A stretch of 12,820 nucleotides of DNA from an uncultured Collinsella sp. GTDB lineage: Bacteria; Actinomycetota; Coriobacteriia; Coriobacteriales; Coriobacteriaceae. This document shows positions 1-7,195 of this stretch, one piece after another. Numbering within the stretch: position 1 is the first letter of the stretch; every line of letters begins with the position of its first letter. The notes under the pieces are model-generated. The model made no database searches, had not been told where the DNA came from, and was given only the letters and a program-made list of their open reading frames with translations. The position numbers were made by a program, and so were the translations under genes. Location of the stretch: positions 1 through 12,820 of the forward strand of contig CAUFMG010000025.1 of NCBI GenBank assembly GCA_959026725.1. Reading direction: 5' to 3'.

Positions 1-228
1 GCATCAGGGTAGCGCTGCGACGCGGAAATCGCGCGCCGTTGACGCGCCCCCGCAGTGCCCGCTTCCCCCGAGGACAATTATCAGTGCAGGTCACAGACTT
101 GTGCTCTGTCGGTGTGGTCGGGGATTCGGTAAAAATCTACTCACTTAGTTTTACGTGATGCATATTGTCTTCAACGAGACCCCAGCCGGGGCGATTCCAT
201 CGCAAATTTCGGTGACCGGGGCAGCTAA
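1..228. other. non-coding stretch at window start
   Basis: I see no credible coding region here. The only local structures are a short CCCC-AGCC-GGGG hairpin (180-191), a CGGTGACCG palindrome near 210-218, and a weak pairing of TCAC and GTGA around 141-157. On the minus strand that last element is followed by a T-run (complement of 131-135), so it could serve as a poor terminator for the flippase gene that ends at 229. Nothing stronger is visible. Confidence 0.5.
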
Positions 229-1809
229 TTAGGCGCCGTATGGGTTGCGGTCGCGTTCGATGCGTTGGCGGATGCGGCGGTACTCGATAATCAACAGTAC
301 CAGCAGTAGGGCCATGATGGCCAGGTAGCTCACGACGGCGCCCATCAGGCCGAGCAGATTGATCAGAATCACCGGGAGCACCACGCTCACGGCAAAGCAG
401 GTCAGGTAGATCTTGGTGACGTCGCCGGCATGGCGCAATACCGTGATGATGGCGTAGATAAAGTCGATGGCCGCGGTGACGCCGCCGGCGACGACCATCA
501 GCAGCGCCAATGTGCGGTAGCGCTCAAAGTTGAGGCCGTACATATAGCTCATGAGGGGAATACCGGGACCTGCCATAAATGCGGCGCACACGCCGGTGAT
601 GACCACGATCAGCGCCATAACGGCAACAATAATCAGGTCAAAGCGACGACGCTTGCGAGGATTAGCCCAAATGCTCGACAAGCGCAGGAGCTGCGGTTTA
701 TAGACAAATACAATGCTCAACAGAATAGCCTGAGCTGGAAAAAACAGGGCATTAAAGTACAACTGGTATTTGTAGGCCAGTGTTCCTTCCATCACAAACT
801 TGGGCATGCTCTCGATAAGATTGAACAGGAATAGCGCGCCAAAGAGTGGGGCGCACTGGACAAACAGGTGGCCGACCTCGCGCAGGCTTACGCGGCGCGA
901 TTTTTCGGTCTCGAGCAGGGCGAGCGGCGCGGTGACCAGCACGAGCGAGGCGATCGCGGCGATGCCCATGGCCATGGCCGCGATGGGCATGCTACGCGTG
1001 AAGAACAGCGCCACGCTGAAGACCGCGATGACGCCGACGGAGCGTAGCGTTTGACTCATTCCAGCCAAGTAGAGCTTGTCGGCCTGCTGCAGGCGGCCTT
1101 CGTACACGTCGGCGACGCCGTCGATGACCTTATACAGGTAGACGCCCAGGCCGATCGTCGCCATCTGCGTGTCATAGCCGCGGGCGCTGCTATACATGAG
1201 GCCGCAGCCTAGGGCGAGCGCTCCGCAAAGCCAGCGGTTGAGCTGGTAGGAGGCAAAGGACGTCTTTTCGTCGATGTCCGAGACCTGGAAATTGCGCACG
1301 CCGTAGTTGCACGCGATCATGATGAGCGTGCCGGTGACAAAGGCGATGGAGAACTTGCCGGCTTCTTCGGCGCCCACGAGCTGCGTAGACACGATGGTGA
1401 GCAACGGAAACGCCAGACCCCACACGGCGGTGCCGAGGGTGTTCCAAAGATAGTCGCGGCTGGTGGCGTGCTCTTCGTATTCAGCCTCTTGCGTGGAGAA
1501 CCCGCCGCCGTAGACGGCGCCGAGCAGACGGTTCCACCAAGCGTTGACCATGCGGCGGACGGGGCCGGGCTCCCGATCGCGTTCGCGCCGGCGACGTGTG
1601 GCTTGGCTGCTATCGGGCCCGCCGGCGTTGCGCTGACTCAGCTCTTGGATGCGTGCGAGTTCCTCGGCAGTGTGCGAGGCGGGGAAGAGGCCGTTCTCGA
1701 TGCGGCCGCCCTGGGCCTTCGCGGCGCCGTCTCTCGATGCAGCGGGGTTGGAGGTGCCGTCGCGGCGGGCGATGGCGCGGCGAATGCTATCGAGGGGCGT
1801 GATGCTCAA
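229..1809 (-). CDS. polysaccharide/lipid-linked oligosaccharide flippase-like membrane protein
   Basis: A 526-residue polytopic membrane protein that resembles the Wzx/MATE-like polysaccharide flippases, which move lipid-linked glycans across the cytoplasmic membrane. About 12 hydrophobic segments run from residue ~120 to ~510. The first contains WNTLGTAVWGLAFPLLTI, which looks like the conserved start of these transporters, and the protein ends in a basic cytoplasmic tail (EYRRIRQRIERDRNPYGA). The start is TTG, preceded on the minus strand by AAAGGA at suitable spacing, and no better ATG is available. Unusually, the first ~110 residues are hydrophilic and probably disordered, with an arginine-rich stretch (RRRRERDREPGPVRR); most flippases start almost directly with a membrane segment. 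No glycosyltransferase genes lie next to it in the window, so the substrate is unknown. It is transcribed divergently from the lactate permease gene. The superfamily call is fairly safe; the exact substrate class is inference. Confidence 0.8.
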   Translation of the reverse strand: MSITPLDSIRRAIARRDGTSNPAASRDGAAKAQGGRIENGLFPASHTAEELARIQELSQRNAGGPDSSQATRRRRERDREPGPVRRMVNAWWNRLLGAVYGGGFSTQEAEYEEHATSRDYLWNTLGTAVWGLAFPLLTIVSTQLVGAEEAGKFSIAFVTGTLIMIACNYGVRNFQVSDIDEKTSFASYQLNRWLCGALALGCGLMYSSARGYDTQMATIGLGVYLYKVIDGVADVYEGRLQQADKLYLAGMSQTLRSVGVIAVFSVALFFTRSMPIAAMAMGIAAIASLVLVTAPLALLETEKSRRVSLREVGHLFVQCAPLFGALFLFNLIESMPKFVMEGTLAYKYQLYFNALFFPAQAILLSIVFVYKPQLLRLSSIWANPRKRRRFDLIIVAVMALIVVITGVCAAFMAGPGIPLMSYMYGLNFERYRTLALLMVVAGGVTAAIDFIYAIITVLRHAGDVTKIYLTCFAVSVVLPVILINLLGLMGAVVSYLAIMALLLVLLIIEYRRIRQRIERDRNPYGA

Positions 1810-1837
1810 AGCGGAGTCCTTTCTATTGCTGCGCTTT

Positions 1838-1843
1838 AGTATA
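1838..1843 (-). promoter_or_regulatory. candidate -10 box of flippase promoter
   Basis: On the minus strand this reads TATACT, one mismatch from the -10 consensus, about 30 bases upstream of the TTG start and its AAAGGA ribosome site. No good -35 box lies 16-18 bases further up, so the promoter may be weak or activator-dependent. Confidence 0.35.
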
Positions 1844-1868
1844 GACGCGACGGTGTTCGCTCGTGTTT

Positions 1869-1885
1869 TTGAACGGATTGTTCAA
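1869..1885. promoter_or_regulatory. inverted repeat in divergent promoter region
   Basis: TTGAAC, five bases, GTTCAA: a perfect 6+6 dyad in the 180-bp gap between two divergent genes. It lies upstream of the flippase -10 box and upstream of lctP, where a regulator controlling one or both could bind. No regulator gene is adjacent, so the operator role is inference. Confidence 0.3.
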
Positions 1886-1989
1886 TAATTTCGGCGGGCG
1901 GCTGTAATTTGTCGGTAAACGTGCGGTATCCTGTTGAAGTTTTGTGACACCCTCGATGCCGCCCACGCGGTACCAAGGAGCTTCTACCT

Positions 1990-3561
1990 ATGGACGTCGC
2001 CGCATTCTTACTGGCTCTTGTGCCGATTATTTGGCTGGTCGTGATGCTGCTGTGCTTTAAATGGCCAGCTTGGAAGGCCGCTATCGGATCGTTTGTCCTT
2101 TCGTGCTTGCTTGCCTTCGCATGGTGGCACCTGCCGGCAGCGCAGATCGCGACCGCCTCGCTCGAAGGTTTTTTGATGGCTCTGTGGCCCATCGTCCTGG
2201 TGATCATCGCCGCGGTGTTCACGTATAACCTGTGCGTTCGTACGGGCGCCATGGACGTGATCGGCAGCATGATCACCTCCATCAGCAGCGACCGCCGTCT
2301 GCTGGCGCTGCTCGTGGCTTGGTGCTTCGGTGGCTTTATGGAGGGCATGGCCGGCTTCGGTACCGCTGTCGCCATTCCCGCCGGCATGCTCGCGGGCCTG
2401 GGCTTTGAGGCCGTGCCTGCCGTGCTCATCTGCCTGCTGGCCAACGGCGTGCCCACGCCCTACGGCTCCATCGGCATCCCCACGGTGTCCGTTGCCGACC
2501 TGGTGGGTTTGGATTCCCTTCACCTAGCGACCGTTCAGCTGGTGCAGCTCGCACCGTTCTTTGTGGTGATGCCGCTATTTATTGTGCTGGTTGCGGGCCG
2601 TGTTGCCGATGACCAGGGCAATGCCGCGAGTGTGGGCGAGCGTCTGCACGGTGTTGCCGGCGTGGCGTTGCTCTCCGGCGTGTCGTTTGTCGGCGCGGCT
2701 CTGGTCGTTGCCATGTTTGTGGGCCCCGAGCTGGCCGTGGTCGTAGGATCCATCGTTTCGCTCGCGCTGACAGCTGCGCTTGCCATGCGTGCCGAGAAGT
2801 CGGGGCATCTGGACGCACGCTTTCACATGAATATCGAGGCGGGGGAGAAGCTCACCGTTAAGTCGGCGCTTTCGGCCTGGTCGTGCTTCATCCTGATCTT
2901 TGTGTTGCTGCTGGGCACGTCTAATCTGGTGCCCGCTGTACATGCTGCGCTCGCGCCGTTTGCGAGCCATGTGCAGGTGTATTGCGGTGAGAATCCCGGT
3001 ATGCTTACGTTTTCGTGGATCAACACGCCAGGCGTCTGGATTTTCCTGGCGGCGTTTGTCGGCGGTGCCATTCAGGGTGCTTCGCCACGCATGATGGGCG
3101 AGGTGCTGGCCGCGACTGTGAAGCAGATGATGCCGACGGTGATCACGATGCTTTCGGTGCTGGGCTGTGCCAAGGTGATGGGCTATGCGGGCATGATCTC
3201 TTCGATCAGCGCGTTCTGCATCGCCGTCGCCGGTGGGCTGTACCCGATTCTGGCTCCGTGGATCGGCGCAGTCGGTGCGTTTGTGACCGGCTCGGGCACG
3301 TCCTCGGGCATGCTGTTTGGCCCCATTCAGAGCCAGGCTGCCACTGCGCTGGGTGTGAGCGACTACTGGATGGTCGCGTTGAACGCCCTGGGCGTCGCCG
3401 CCGGTAAGATGATCTCGCCGCAGACCCTCGCCATTGGTCTTGCCGCCGTGCTCGTGCGCGGTAAGGATGCCGAACTCCTGGGCGCCGTCCTGCCCTACGC
3501 CGCCGGCATGCTGGTCCTGATGAGCGCCATAGCCATGCTCGGCCAAGGCCTGCCGCTGTAG
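1990..3561 (+). CDS. lctP: L-lactate permease (LctP family)
   Basis: A 523-residue membrane protein of the LctP lactate permease family (TC 2.A.14), which carries lactate or glycolate across the cytoplasmic membrane with protons. The length fits the family (about 520-560). Hydrophobic segments fill almost the whole chain. The family signature FMEGMAGFGTAVAIPAG is at about residues 116-132 and NGVPTPYGSIGIP follows near 154-166; a second half-repeat (GGAIQGASPRMMGE, then GSGTSSGMLFGPIQ) lies in the C-terminal third. The ATG follows AAGGAG with about nine bases of spacing. The gene stands alone, divergent from the flippase, with no lactate dehydrogenase or lactate-utilisation genes beside it, so uptake versus export cannot be decided. 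The family is clear; substrate range is inferred from homology. Confidence 0.9.
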   Translation: MDVAAFLLALVPIIWLVVMLLCFKWPAWKAAIGSFVLSCLLAFAWWHLPAAQIATASLEGFLMALWPIVLVIIAAVFTYNLCVRTGAMDVIGSMITSISSDRRLLALLVAWCFGGFMEGMAGFGTAVAIPAGMLAGLGFEAVPAVLICLLANGVPTPYGSIGIPTVSVADLVGLDSLHLATVQLVQLAPFFVVMPLFIVLVAGRVADDQGNAASVGERLHGVAGVALLSGVSFVGAALVVAMFVGPELAVVVGSIVSLALTAALAMRAEKSGHLDARFHMNIEAGEKLTVKSALSAWSCFILIFVLLLGTSNLVPAVHAALAPFASHVQVYCGENPGMLTFSWINTPGVWIFLAAFVGGAIQGASPRMMGEVLAATVKQMMPTVITMLSVLGCAKVMGYAGMISSISAFCIAVAGGLYPILAPWIGAVGAFVTGSGTSSGMLFGPIQSQAATALGVSDYWMVALNALGVAAGKMISPQTLAIGLAAVLVRGKDAELLGAVLPYAAGMLVLMSAIAMLGQGLPL

Positions 3562-3620
3562 TCGGCACTTAGGGACGTTCCTTATGTGCCGGCACTTTGG
3601 GAACGTCCCTAAGTGCCGGC
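3561..3620. repeat. REP-like hairpin with TTAGGGACGTTCC arms
   Basis: Two 21-base arms (3561-3581 and 3600-3620) are reverse complements at 20 of 21 positions, sharing CGGCACTTAGGGACGTTCC. The 18-base loop contains its own perfect palindrome, GTGCCGGCAC (3586-3595). It starts on the last base of the lctP stop codon. No T-run follows either arm, so it is not a standard intrinsic terminator; it looks like a dispersed palindromic (REP-type) element, though it could still protect or end the lctP mRNA. Confidence 0.7.
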
Positions 3621-3624
3621 ATCC

Positions 3625-3664
3625 GGGGACATTCCTTGAATGTTGCCTGTTCAAGAGTGCCCCC
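3625..3664. repeat. second imperfect hairpin of the repeat cluster
   Basis: Arms 3625-3640 (GGGGACATTCCTTGAA) and 3650-3664 (TTCAAGAGTGCCCCC) pair with a few mismatches around a nine-base loop. The GGGGAC start resembles the GGGAC core of the preceding hairpin, so both may belong to one repeat family. Confidence 0.5.
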
Positions 3665-3700
3665 AACGACTAGTCGTTTAAAAGCGTCCCCAATGACTAG
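3660..3700. repeat. direct repeat with 14-bp palindrome
   Basis: CCCCAACGACTAG (3661-3673) recurs as CCCCAATGACTAG (3688-3700), 12 of 13 identical. The first copy runs into a perfect 14-bp palindrome, AACGACTAGTCGTT (3665-3678). Together with the two hairpins just upstream this makes a compact cluster of palindromic elements in the 278-bp gap before pckA. Confidence 0.55.
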
Positions 3701-3727
3701 GCCGCTTGCCTGCGATTTTTGACCGTT

Positions 3728-3744
3728 GGGCGGGCTTGCCGCCC
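3728..3744. repeat. GC-rich hairpin upstream of pckA
   Basis: GGGCGG, GCTTG, CCGCCC forms a perfect 6-bp stem with a five-base loop. It is followed by TTGCCG rather than a T-run, so it is a poor terminator. It directly precedes the 16-bp palindrome and may be part of the pckA control region. Confidence 0.35.
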
Positions 3745-3749
3745 TTGCC

Positions 3750-3765
3750 GCAAAAACGTTTTTGC
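3750..3765. promoter_or_regulatory. perfect 16-bp palindrome, candidate operator of pckA
   Basis: GCAAAAACGTTTTTGC is identical to its own reverse complement and lies 75 bases before the pckA start codon, a plausible place for a repressor or activator of a carbon-metabolism gene. The central ACGT flanked by A- and T-tracts suits a dimeric helix-turn-helix protein such as a LacI-type regulator. The protein is unknown and a clear promoter could not be assigned. As RNA it would be a weak hairpin with almost no loop, so a DNA-level role is more likely. Confidence 0.4.
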
Positions 3766-3839
3766 ATATCGGGTACAACGGGCTTTACGTGAGTAAAGTG
3801 CGCGCCGCGTCCACGTGTCGCGTTTATAAAGGAGGCCCC

Positions 3840-5510
3840 ATGCCTGGTGTTACCCCTGCAGAAGTTTTGTCCAACTTTGGTATTACACTGGTCGAAGATC
3901 CCGCCGATAATCAGCCCCGTCTGCTGGTCGATCTACCCGCCGCGGAGCTCGTCGAGCACGCCATCCGCCGCGAAGAAGGCCGCATGGCATCCAACGGCGC
4001 GTTGGTGATCGAGACGGGGGAGCGTACCGGCCGTTCCCCCAATGACCGCTTTATCGTTGACACCCCCGATGTTCACGACAAGATCGCCTGGGGTGCGGTC
4101 AACCGCCCACTGTCCGTCGAGAGCTATGACGCCATCAAGGCCGGCATCGTCGACTATCTCAACGAGCGCGACGTGTTCGTCACGCGCGGCATGGCGGGCG
4201 CTGACCGCAACCACACGCGTCGCCTGCTTGTTGCCTGCGAGCGTGCCAGCCAGGCACTCTTCATTAAGCAAATGCTCGCCCGTCCGCTCGCTCGCGAAAT
4301 CGCGCGCACCGGCGAGCCCGACTTCTGCGTGCTCGCAGCGCCCGGTTACCAGTGCGATCCTGCCATCAAGGGCCTCAACTCCAGCGCCGCCGTGGTCATC
4401 AACTTCCAGGAACGCGTGATTCTGGTCGCCGGCACCGGCTACTCCGGCGAGATTAAAAAGTCCATCTTCAGTGTCATGAACTATCTGCTGCCCGTCGAGG
4501 ATGACGTGCTGCCCATGCACTGCTCGGCCAGCATGGATCCCGTCACGCACGAGACTGCCGTGTTCTTTGGCCTGTCCGGCACGGGCAAGACCACGCTTTC
4601 TGCCAACCCCACGCGCCTGCTGATCGGCGACGACGAGCACGGCTGGTCCGACATGGGCATCTTCAACATCGAGGGTGGCTGCTACGCAAAATGCGAGGGC
4701 CTGGACGCCTTCCACGAGCCCGAGATCTTCAACGCCGTCCGTTTTGGCGCCATTTGCGAAAACGTGGTGCTCGACGAGAACCGCAAACCTAACTATGATG
4801 ACACCTCGATTACGCACAATACGCGCGTGGCCTATCCCGTCGAGCATATCCCCAACGCGTGGACTAAGGGCATGGGCACCACCCCGAGCGTCGTGTTGTT
4901 TTTGACCTGCGATGCCTTTGGCGTGCTGCCGCCCATCTCACGCCTGACGGCCGATGCCGCCATGTACCACTTTGTGACGGGCTTTACGGCTAAGATTCCC
5001 GGCACCGAGGTCGGCGTCACCGAGCCCACGCCCACGTTCTCTTCGCTGTTCGGCGAGCCGTTTATGCCGCTCGACCCCATGGTTTACGCCAAGATGCTTG
5101 GCGAGCGCATTGCCGACGGCCGCACACGCGTGTACCTGGTCAACACCGGCTGGATTGGCGGCGGCTACGGCGTGGGTCATCGCATCGAGCTGGCCTACAC
5201 GCGCTCGCTGGTCGCACGCGCCCTCGACGGCACCATCGAGGATAGCGAGTTCGTGCACGACGACATCTTTAACGTCGACATTCCCACGACGTGCCACGGC
5301 GTGCCCGATGGCATCTTGGTGCCGCGCCAATACTGGCAGAGCACCGCGCGCTACGACGAGGCCGCGCACAACCTGGCGGTGATGTTCGAGGAGAACTTCG
5401 AGAAGAAGTACTCGCACCTGCCCGAGTCCGTCAAAGCCGCCGGCCCGCACGCCCAGGTGTCCGCCGAGGCCCGTCATCGCGGCCGCGGCCTGCTGGGACT
5501 CCGCCACTAG
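3840..5510 (+). CDS. pckA: phosphoenolpyruvate carboxykinase (ATP-type)
   Basis: A 556-residue cytoplasmic enzyme that interconverts oxaloacetate + ATP and PEP + CO2 + ADP. In fermenting anaerobes it often runs towards CO2 fixation, making oxaloacetate and ATP; that direction is inference here. Diagnostic motifs: RTGRSPNDRF (62-71, substrate-binding arginine region), the PEPCK P-loop GLSGTGKT (244-251), the metal-binding GDDEHGW (263-269), then EGGCYAKC and RFGAICENVVLD. Length is near the ~540 typical of the ATP-dependent class, with a slightly longer C-terminal tail. The ATG at 3840 is chosen because AAAGGAGG sits just ahead of it; the frame is open up to 3726, but those 38 codons lack a ribosome site and resemble no PEPCK. 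Monocistronic, ended by a hairpin at 5530. A palindrome 75 bases upstream may be a regulatory site. Confidence 0.95.
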   Translation: MPGVTPAEVLSNFGITLVEDPADNQPRLLVDLPAAELVEHAIRREEGRMASNGALVIETGERTGRSPNDRFIVDTPDVHDKIAWGAVNRPLSVESYDAIKAGIVDYLNERDVFVTRGMAGADRNHTRRLLVACERASQALFIKQMLARPLAREIARTGEPDFCVLAAPGYQCDPAIKGLNSSAAVVINFQERVILVAGTGYSGEIKKSIFSVMNYLLPVEDDVLPMHCSASMDPVTHETAVFFGLSGTGKTTLSANPTRLLIGDDEHGWSDMGIFNIEGGCYAKCEGLDAFHEPEIFNAVRFGAICENVVLDENRKPNYDDTSITHNTRVAYPVEHIPNAWTKGMGTTPSVVLFLTCDAFGVLPPISRLTADAAMYHFVTGFTAKIPGTEVGVTEPTPTFSSLFGEPFMPLDPMVYAKMLGERIADGRTRVYLVNTGWIGGGYGVGHRIELAYTRSLVARALDGTIEDSEFVHDDIFNVDIPTTCHGVPDGILVPRQYWQSTARYDEAAHNLAVMFEENFEKKYSHLPESVKAAGPHAQVSAEARHRGRGLLGLRH

Positions 5511-5529
5511 CTTCGCCGTGAGTCCATAT

Positions 5530-5566
5530 CCACCACAAAGGGGACAGGCACCTTTGTGGTGGTTTT
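5530..5566 (+). terminator. hairpin terminator after pckA (repeat copy 1)
   Basis: CCACCACAAAGG (5530-5541), a nine-base loop GGACAGGCA, and CCTTTGTGGTGG (5551-5562) form a perfect 12-bp stem followed by TTTT, starting 19 bases after the pckA stop. It is the first of four near-identical copies in the next 3 kb; here the loop reads in the GGGGACAGGCACC direction. Confidence 0.85.
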
Positions 5567-5593
5567 GCTCACGTGGATGACTCGGGTTACAAT
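5565..5593 (+). promoter_or_regulatory. promoter of B3/B4-domain gene
   Basis: TTGCTC (5565-5570) and TACAAT (5588-5593) are separated by exactly 17 bases and match the sigma70-type consensus at 4 and 5 of 6 positions. The -35 box overlaps the T-run of the preceding terminator. The start site would fall near 5600, giving a 5' leader of about 135 bases before the ATG at 5737. Confidence 0.6.
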
Positions 5594-5599
5594 ACGCCT

Positions 5600-5716
5600 G
5601 ACATATCGTCCCCTTCTCCGGATGGGACAGCGCAAGCGTTCTTGTGGCGGCACCGTAGGACTTTGAAGGTGGCCGTTGTAAGGGCGCTTTTTGTTTAGGC
5701 GCCCTCACTCGGGCGC
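5600..5716 (+). promoter_or_regulatory. structured 5' leader with competing hairpins
   Basis: The leader of the B3/B4 gene folds in several steps. GTCCC (5608-5612) pairs with GGGAC (5624-5628). CGGCACC (5648-5654) pairs with GGTGGCCG (5668-5675) with one bulge, extendable by wobble pairs to 5642 and 5681. AGGGCGC (5681-5687) pairs with GCGCCCT (5699-5705), but the same GCGCCC (5699-5704) can instead pair with GGGCGC (5711-5716). Two mutually exclusive stems sharing one strand are typical of attenuators and riboswitches. I recognise no known riboswitch consensus. The ribosome site (5727-5731) is outside both stems and neither is followed by a T-run, so the mode of action is open. Confidence 0.35.
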
Positions 5717-5736
5717 GCACAATGAAGGGAGAGCGT

Positions 5737-6456
5737 ATGAAGAGCTTTATTGCCGAGGATTCATTCTGGGAGCTGTTTCCGCAGGCAGCGGTCGGTGTTG
5801 TGGTCGTGGAGGGCATGAAGCCCACGGCTCAGATTCCTCAAGAGGACGTGGATGCGATTGCGGCGTTGCTCGACCGCGCCAATATCGATGCGGAGCGTCA
5901 TCTGACCAGCGATACTATCAGCGAGAACGCACCGGTCAAGGCATGGCGCGAGGCCTATCGTCTGTTCAAGACCAAAAAGGGCGCGCGCTGCTCGATCGAG
6001 AACTTGCTCAAACGCGTGCTCAAAGGAAAGCCGGTGGGCCACATTACGCCCGCGGTGGATATTTACAACACGGTGTCACTGACCTACGCGCTGCCCGTGG
6101 GAGGCGAGGATCTGCATGCGATCGAGGGAGACCTTCGCCTGAAGGTGACCGACGGTGGCGATGCGTTCTTGCCGCTTGGCGAGGAGGCGGACGATCCGAC
6201 GTTGCCCGGCGAGCTCGCCTACATCGATGATGCGGGCGCCGTGTGCCGCTGCTGGAACTGGCGCGACGGCGTTCGAACGGCGCTGTCCGATGATTCGGCC
6301 GATGCGTTCCTGGCGATTGAGTGCGTGGAGCCCGAGCGGATGGGGGATTGCCAGGCTGCGATCGATCGCTTAGCCGAGCTGCTTGAGCGCTATCTGGGAG
6401 CGACGGTTGTCATTAAGACGCTTGTGACCCGCGACAATCCTTGCGTGGAGCTGTAG
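5737..6456 (+). CDS. B3/B4 tRNA-binding-domain protein
   Basis: A 239-residue soluble protein that matches free-standing B3/B4 domain proteins, relatives of the editing-type module found in the phenylalanyl-tRNA synthetase beta chain. The pattern VDIYNTVSL (107-115) followed by LPVGGED is the conserved core of the family, and VGHITPAVDIYNT is its typical approach. The role of stand-alone members is not established; hydrolysis of mischarged aminoacyl-tRNA is a reasonable hypothesis. The ATG at 5737 is preferred because GGGAG lies five bases ahead; an alternative ATG at 5722 would add five residues without a clear ribosome site. The gene has its own promoter, a structured leader of about 135 bases, and a hairpin terminator (6483-6523), so it looks monocistronic. 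Family call fairly secure, function not. Confidence 0.8.
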   Translation: MKSFIAEDSFWELFPQAAVGVVVVEGMKPTAQIPQEDVDAIAALLDRANIDAERHLTSDTISENAPVKAWREAYRLFKTKKGARCSIENLLKRVLKGKPVGHITPAVDIYNTVSLTYALPVGGEDLHAIEGDLRLKVTDGGDAFLPLGEEADDPTLPGELAYIDDAGAVCRCWNWRDGVRTALSDDSADAFLAIECVEPERMGDCQAAIDRLAELLERYLGATVVIKTLVTRDNPCVEL

Positions 6457-6482
6457 CGGCGCCTAGAACCTATTGATGCCCC

Positions 6483-6523
6483 AAACCACCACAAAGGTGC
6501 CTGTCCCCTTTGTGGTGGTTTTT
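6483..6523 (+). terminator. hairpin terminator after B3/B4 gene (repeat copy 2)
   Basis: AAACCACCACAAAGG (6483-6497) and CCTTTGTGGTGGTTT pair perfectly around the loop TGCCTGTCC, followed by T-residues (TTTTT up to 6523). The loop is the exact reverse complement of the one in copy 1, so this copy is inserted in the opposite orientation while still working as a terminator for the upstream gene. Confidence 0.85.
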
Positions 6524-6556
6524 ATGTTGATGGGTTAACAAATGGGGTATTTGGGT

Positions 6557-6593
6557 ACGGGTGTCGCCTTATGCGACTAAGATGTTTACCCGT
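6557..6593. promoter_or_regulatory. nested inverted repeats upstream of marR
   Basis: GTCGC, CTTAT, GCGAC (6563-6577) is a perfect 5+5 dyad, nested inside ACGGGT (6557-6562) and ACCCGT (6588-6593). It lies 34-70 bases upstream of a MarR-family regulator. Such regulators usually bind dyads in their own promoters, so this is a plausible autoregulatory operator. A clean promoter was not found; TAAGAT (6578-6583) could be a -10 box. Confidence 0.35.
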
Positions 6594-6626
6594 TAGCATT
6601 ATGCAAGCGAAAGGCGGTCGTCTCCC

Positions 6627-7076
6627 ATGCAGCAGAGCGACGAGACACGTTTCGAGGACTTTGTCGGACTGATCAGCGGACTCTACAAGGAGATCCAGCG
6701 CATTAAGACGTCTGAGGGCGCAAGGCTGGGTCTCAAGGGCTCCGACGTTATGTGCCTGTACTATCTTGAGCGCAGCAAGGACGGCCTGACTGGCGCCGAC
6801 CTGGCTCGCATGGCAGGCGTGACCCGCGCCGCCGTCTCGCGTACGCTGGCGCATCTGGAGGAGGGTGGCTACGTCGAGGTCGATGATTCGGGCGATGCCG
6901 CCGTTAAGTATCGTGCTCCGGTGCGCCTGACCGCTCTGGGCGGCGAGAGCATGAGCGAGGCGGACCGCATCATTCGCGAGGTGCTCGATACCACCGGTAA
7001 GGCTATGGGTGTGGAACAGCGCGAGCAGATGTATGCGTCGCTGCGCACGATTCTCAACACCCTGCGCGAGATCTAA
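6627..7076 (+). CDS. MarR-family transcriptional regulator
   Basis: A 149-residue winged helix-turn-helix protein, the usual MarR length. Helices that normally form the dimer interface lie at residues ~5-30 and ~110-148. The DNA-binding part is at 54-83 (LTGADLARMAGVTRAAVSRTLAHLEEGGYV), followed by the wing (VDDSGDAAVKYRAPVRLT). MarR proteins act as dimers and often respond to small phenolic or lipid-like ligands. It precedes degV by 119 bases with no terminator hairpin of the kind that separates the neighbouring genes, so regulator and DegV protein may be co-transcribed, and control of lipid-related genes is conceivable (inference). The ATG is taken because AAGG lies upstream, although the spacing of about 12 bases is long and the ribosome site is weak. 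Confidence 0.9.
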   Translation: MQQSDETRFEDFVGLISGLYKEIQRIKTSEGARLGLKGSDVMCLYYLERSKDGLTGADLARMAGVTRAAVSRTLAHLEEGGYVEVDDSGDAAVKYRAPVRLTALGGESMSEADRIIREVLDTTGKAMGVEQREQMYASLRTILNTLREI

Positions 7077-7195
7077 GGCCGCCAAGGCATTTGCTTCCAA
7101 TTAACAACTGCATAGTCCCGTTTGAGTGCGTATGCCGTGCCGGGGCATTGCTGTCAAAATTCCCCGCGCGAGACCTGCGCAAGAAAGGATTTGTT

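Noticed and set aside
2575..3666. Minus-strand open frame (363 codons) opposite lctP
   Set aside because: Antisense shadow of a well-supported permease; histidine/arginine/glutamine-rich composition without domains.
3933..4847. Minus-strand open frame (304 codons) opposite pckA
   Set aside because: Fully inside the PEP carboxykinase gene, with no ribosome site or recognisable domain.
5640..5662. T-box-like GGCGGCACCG in the B3/B4 leader
   Set aside because: A T-box needs UGGN complementary to the tRNA acceptor end; here the U is replaced by C, and no specifier stem or terminator/antiterminator pair is visible.
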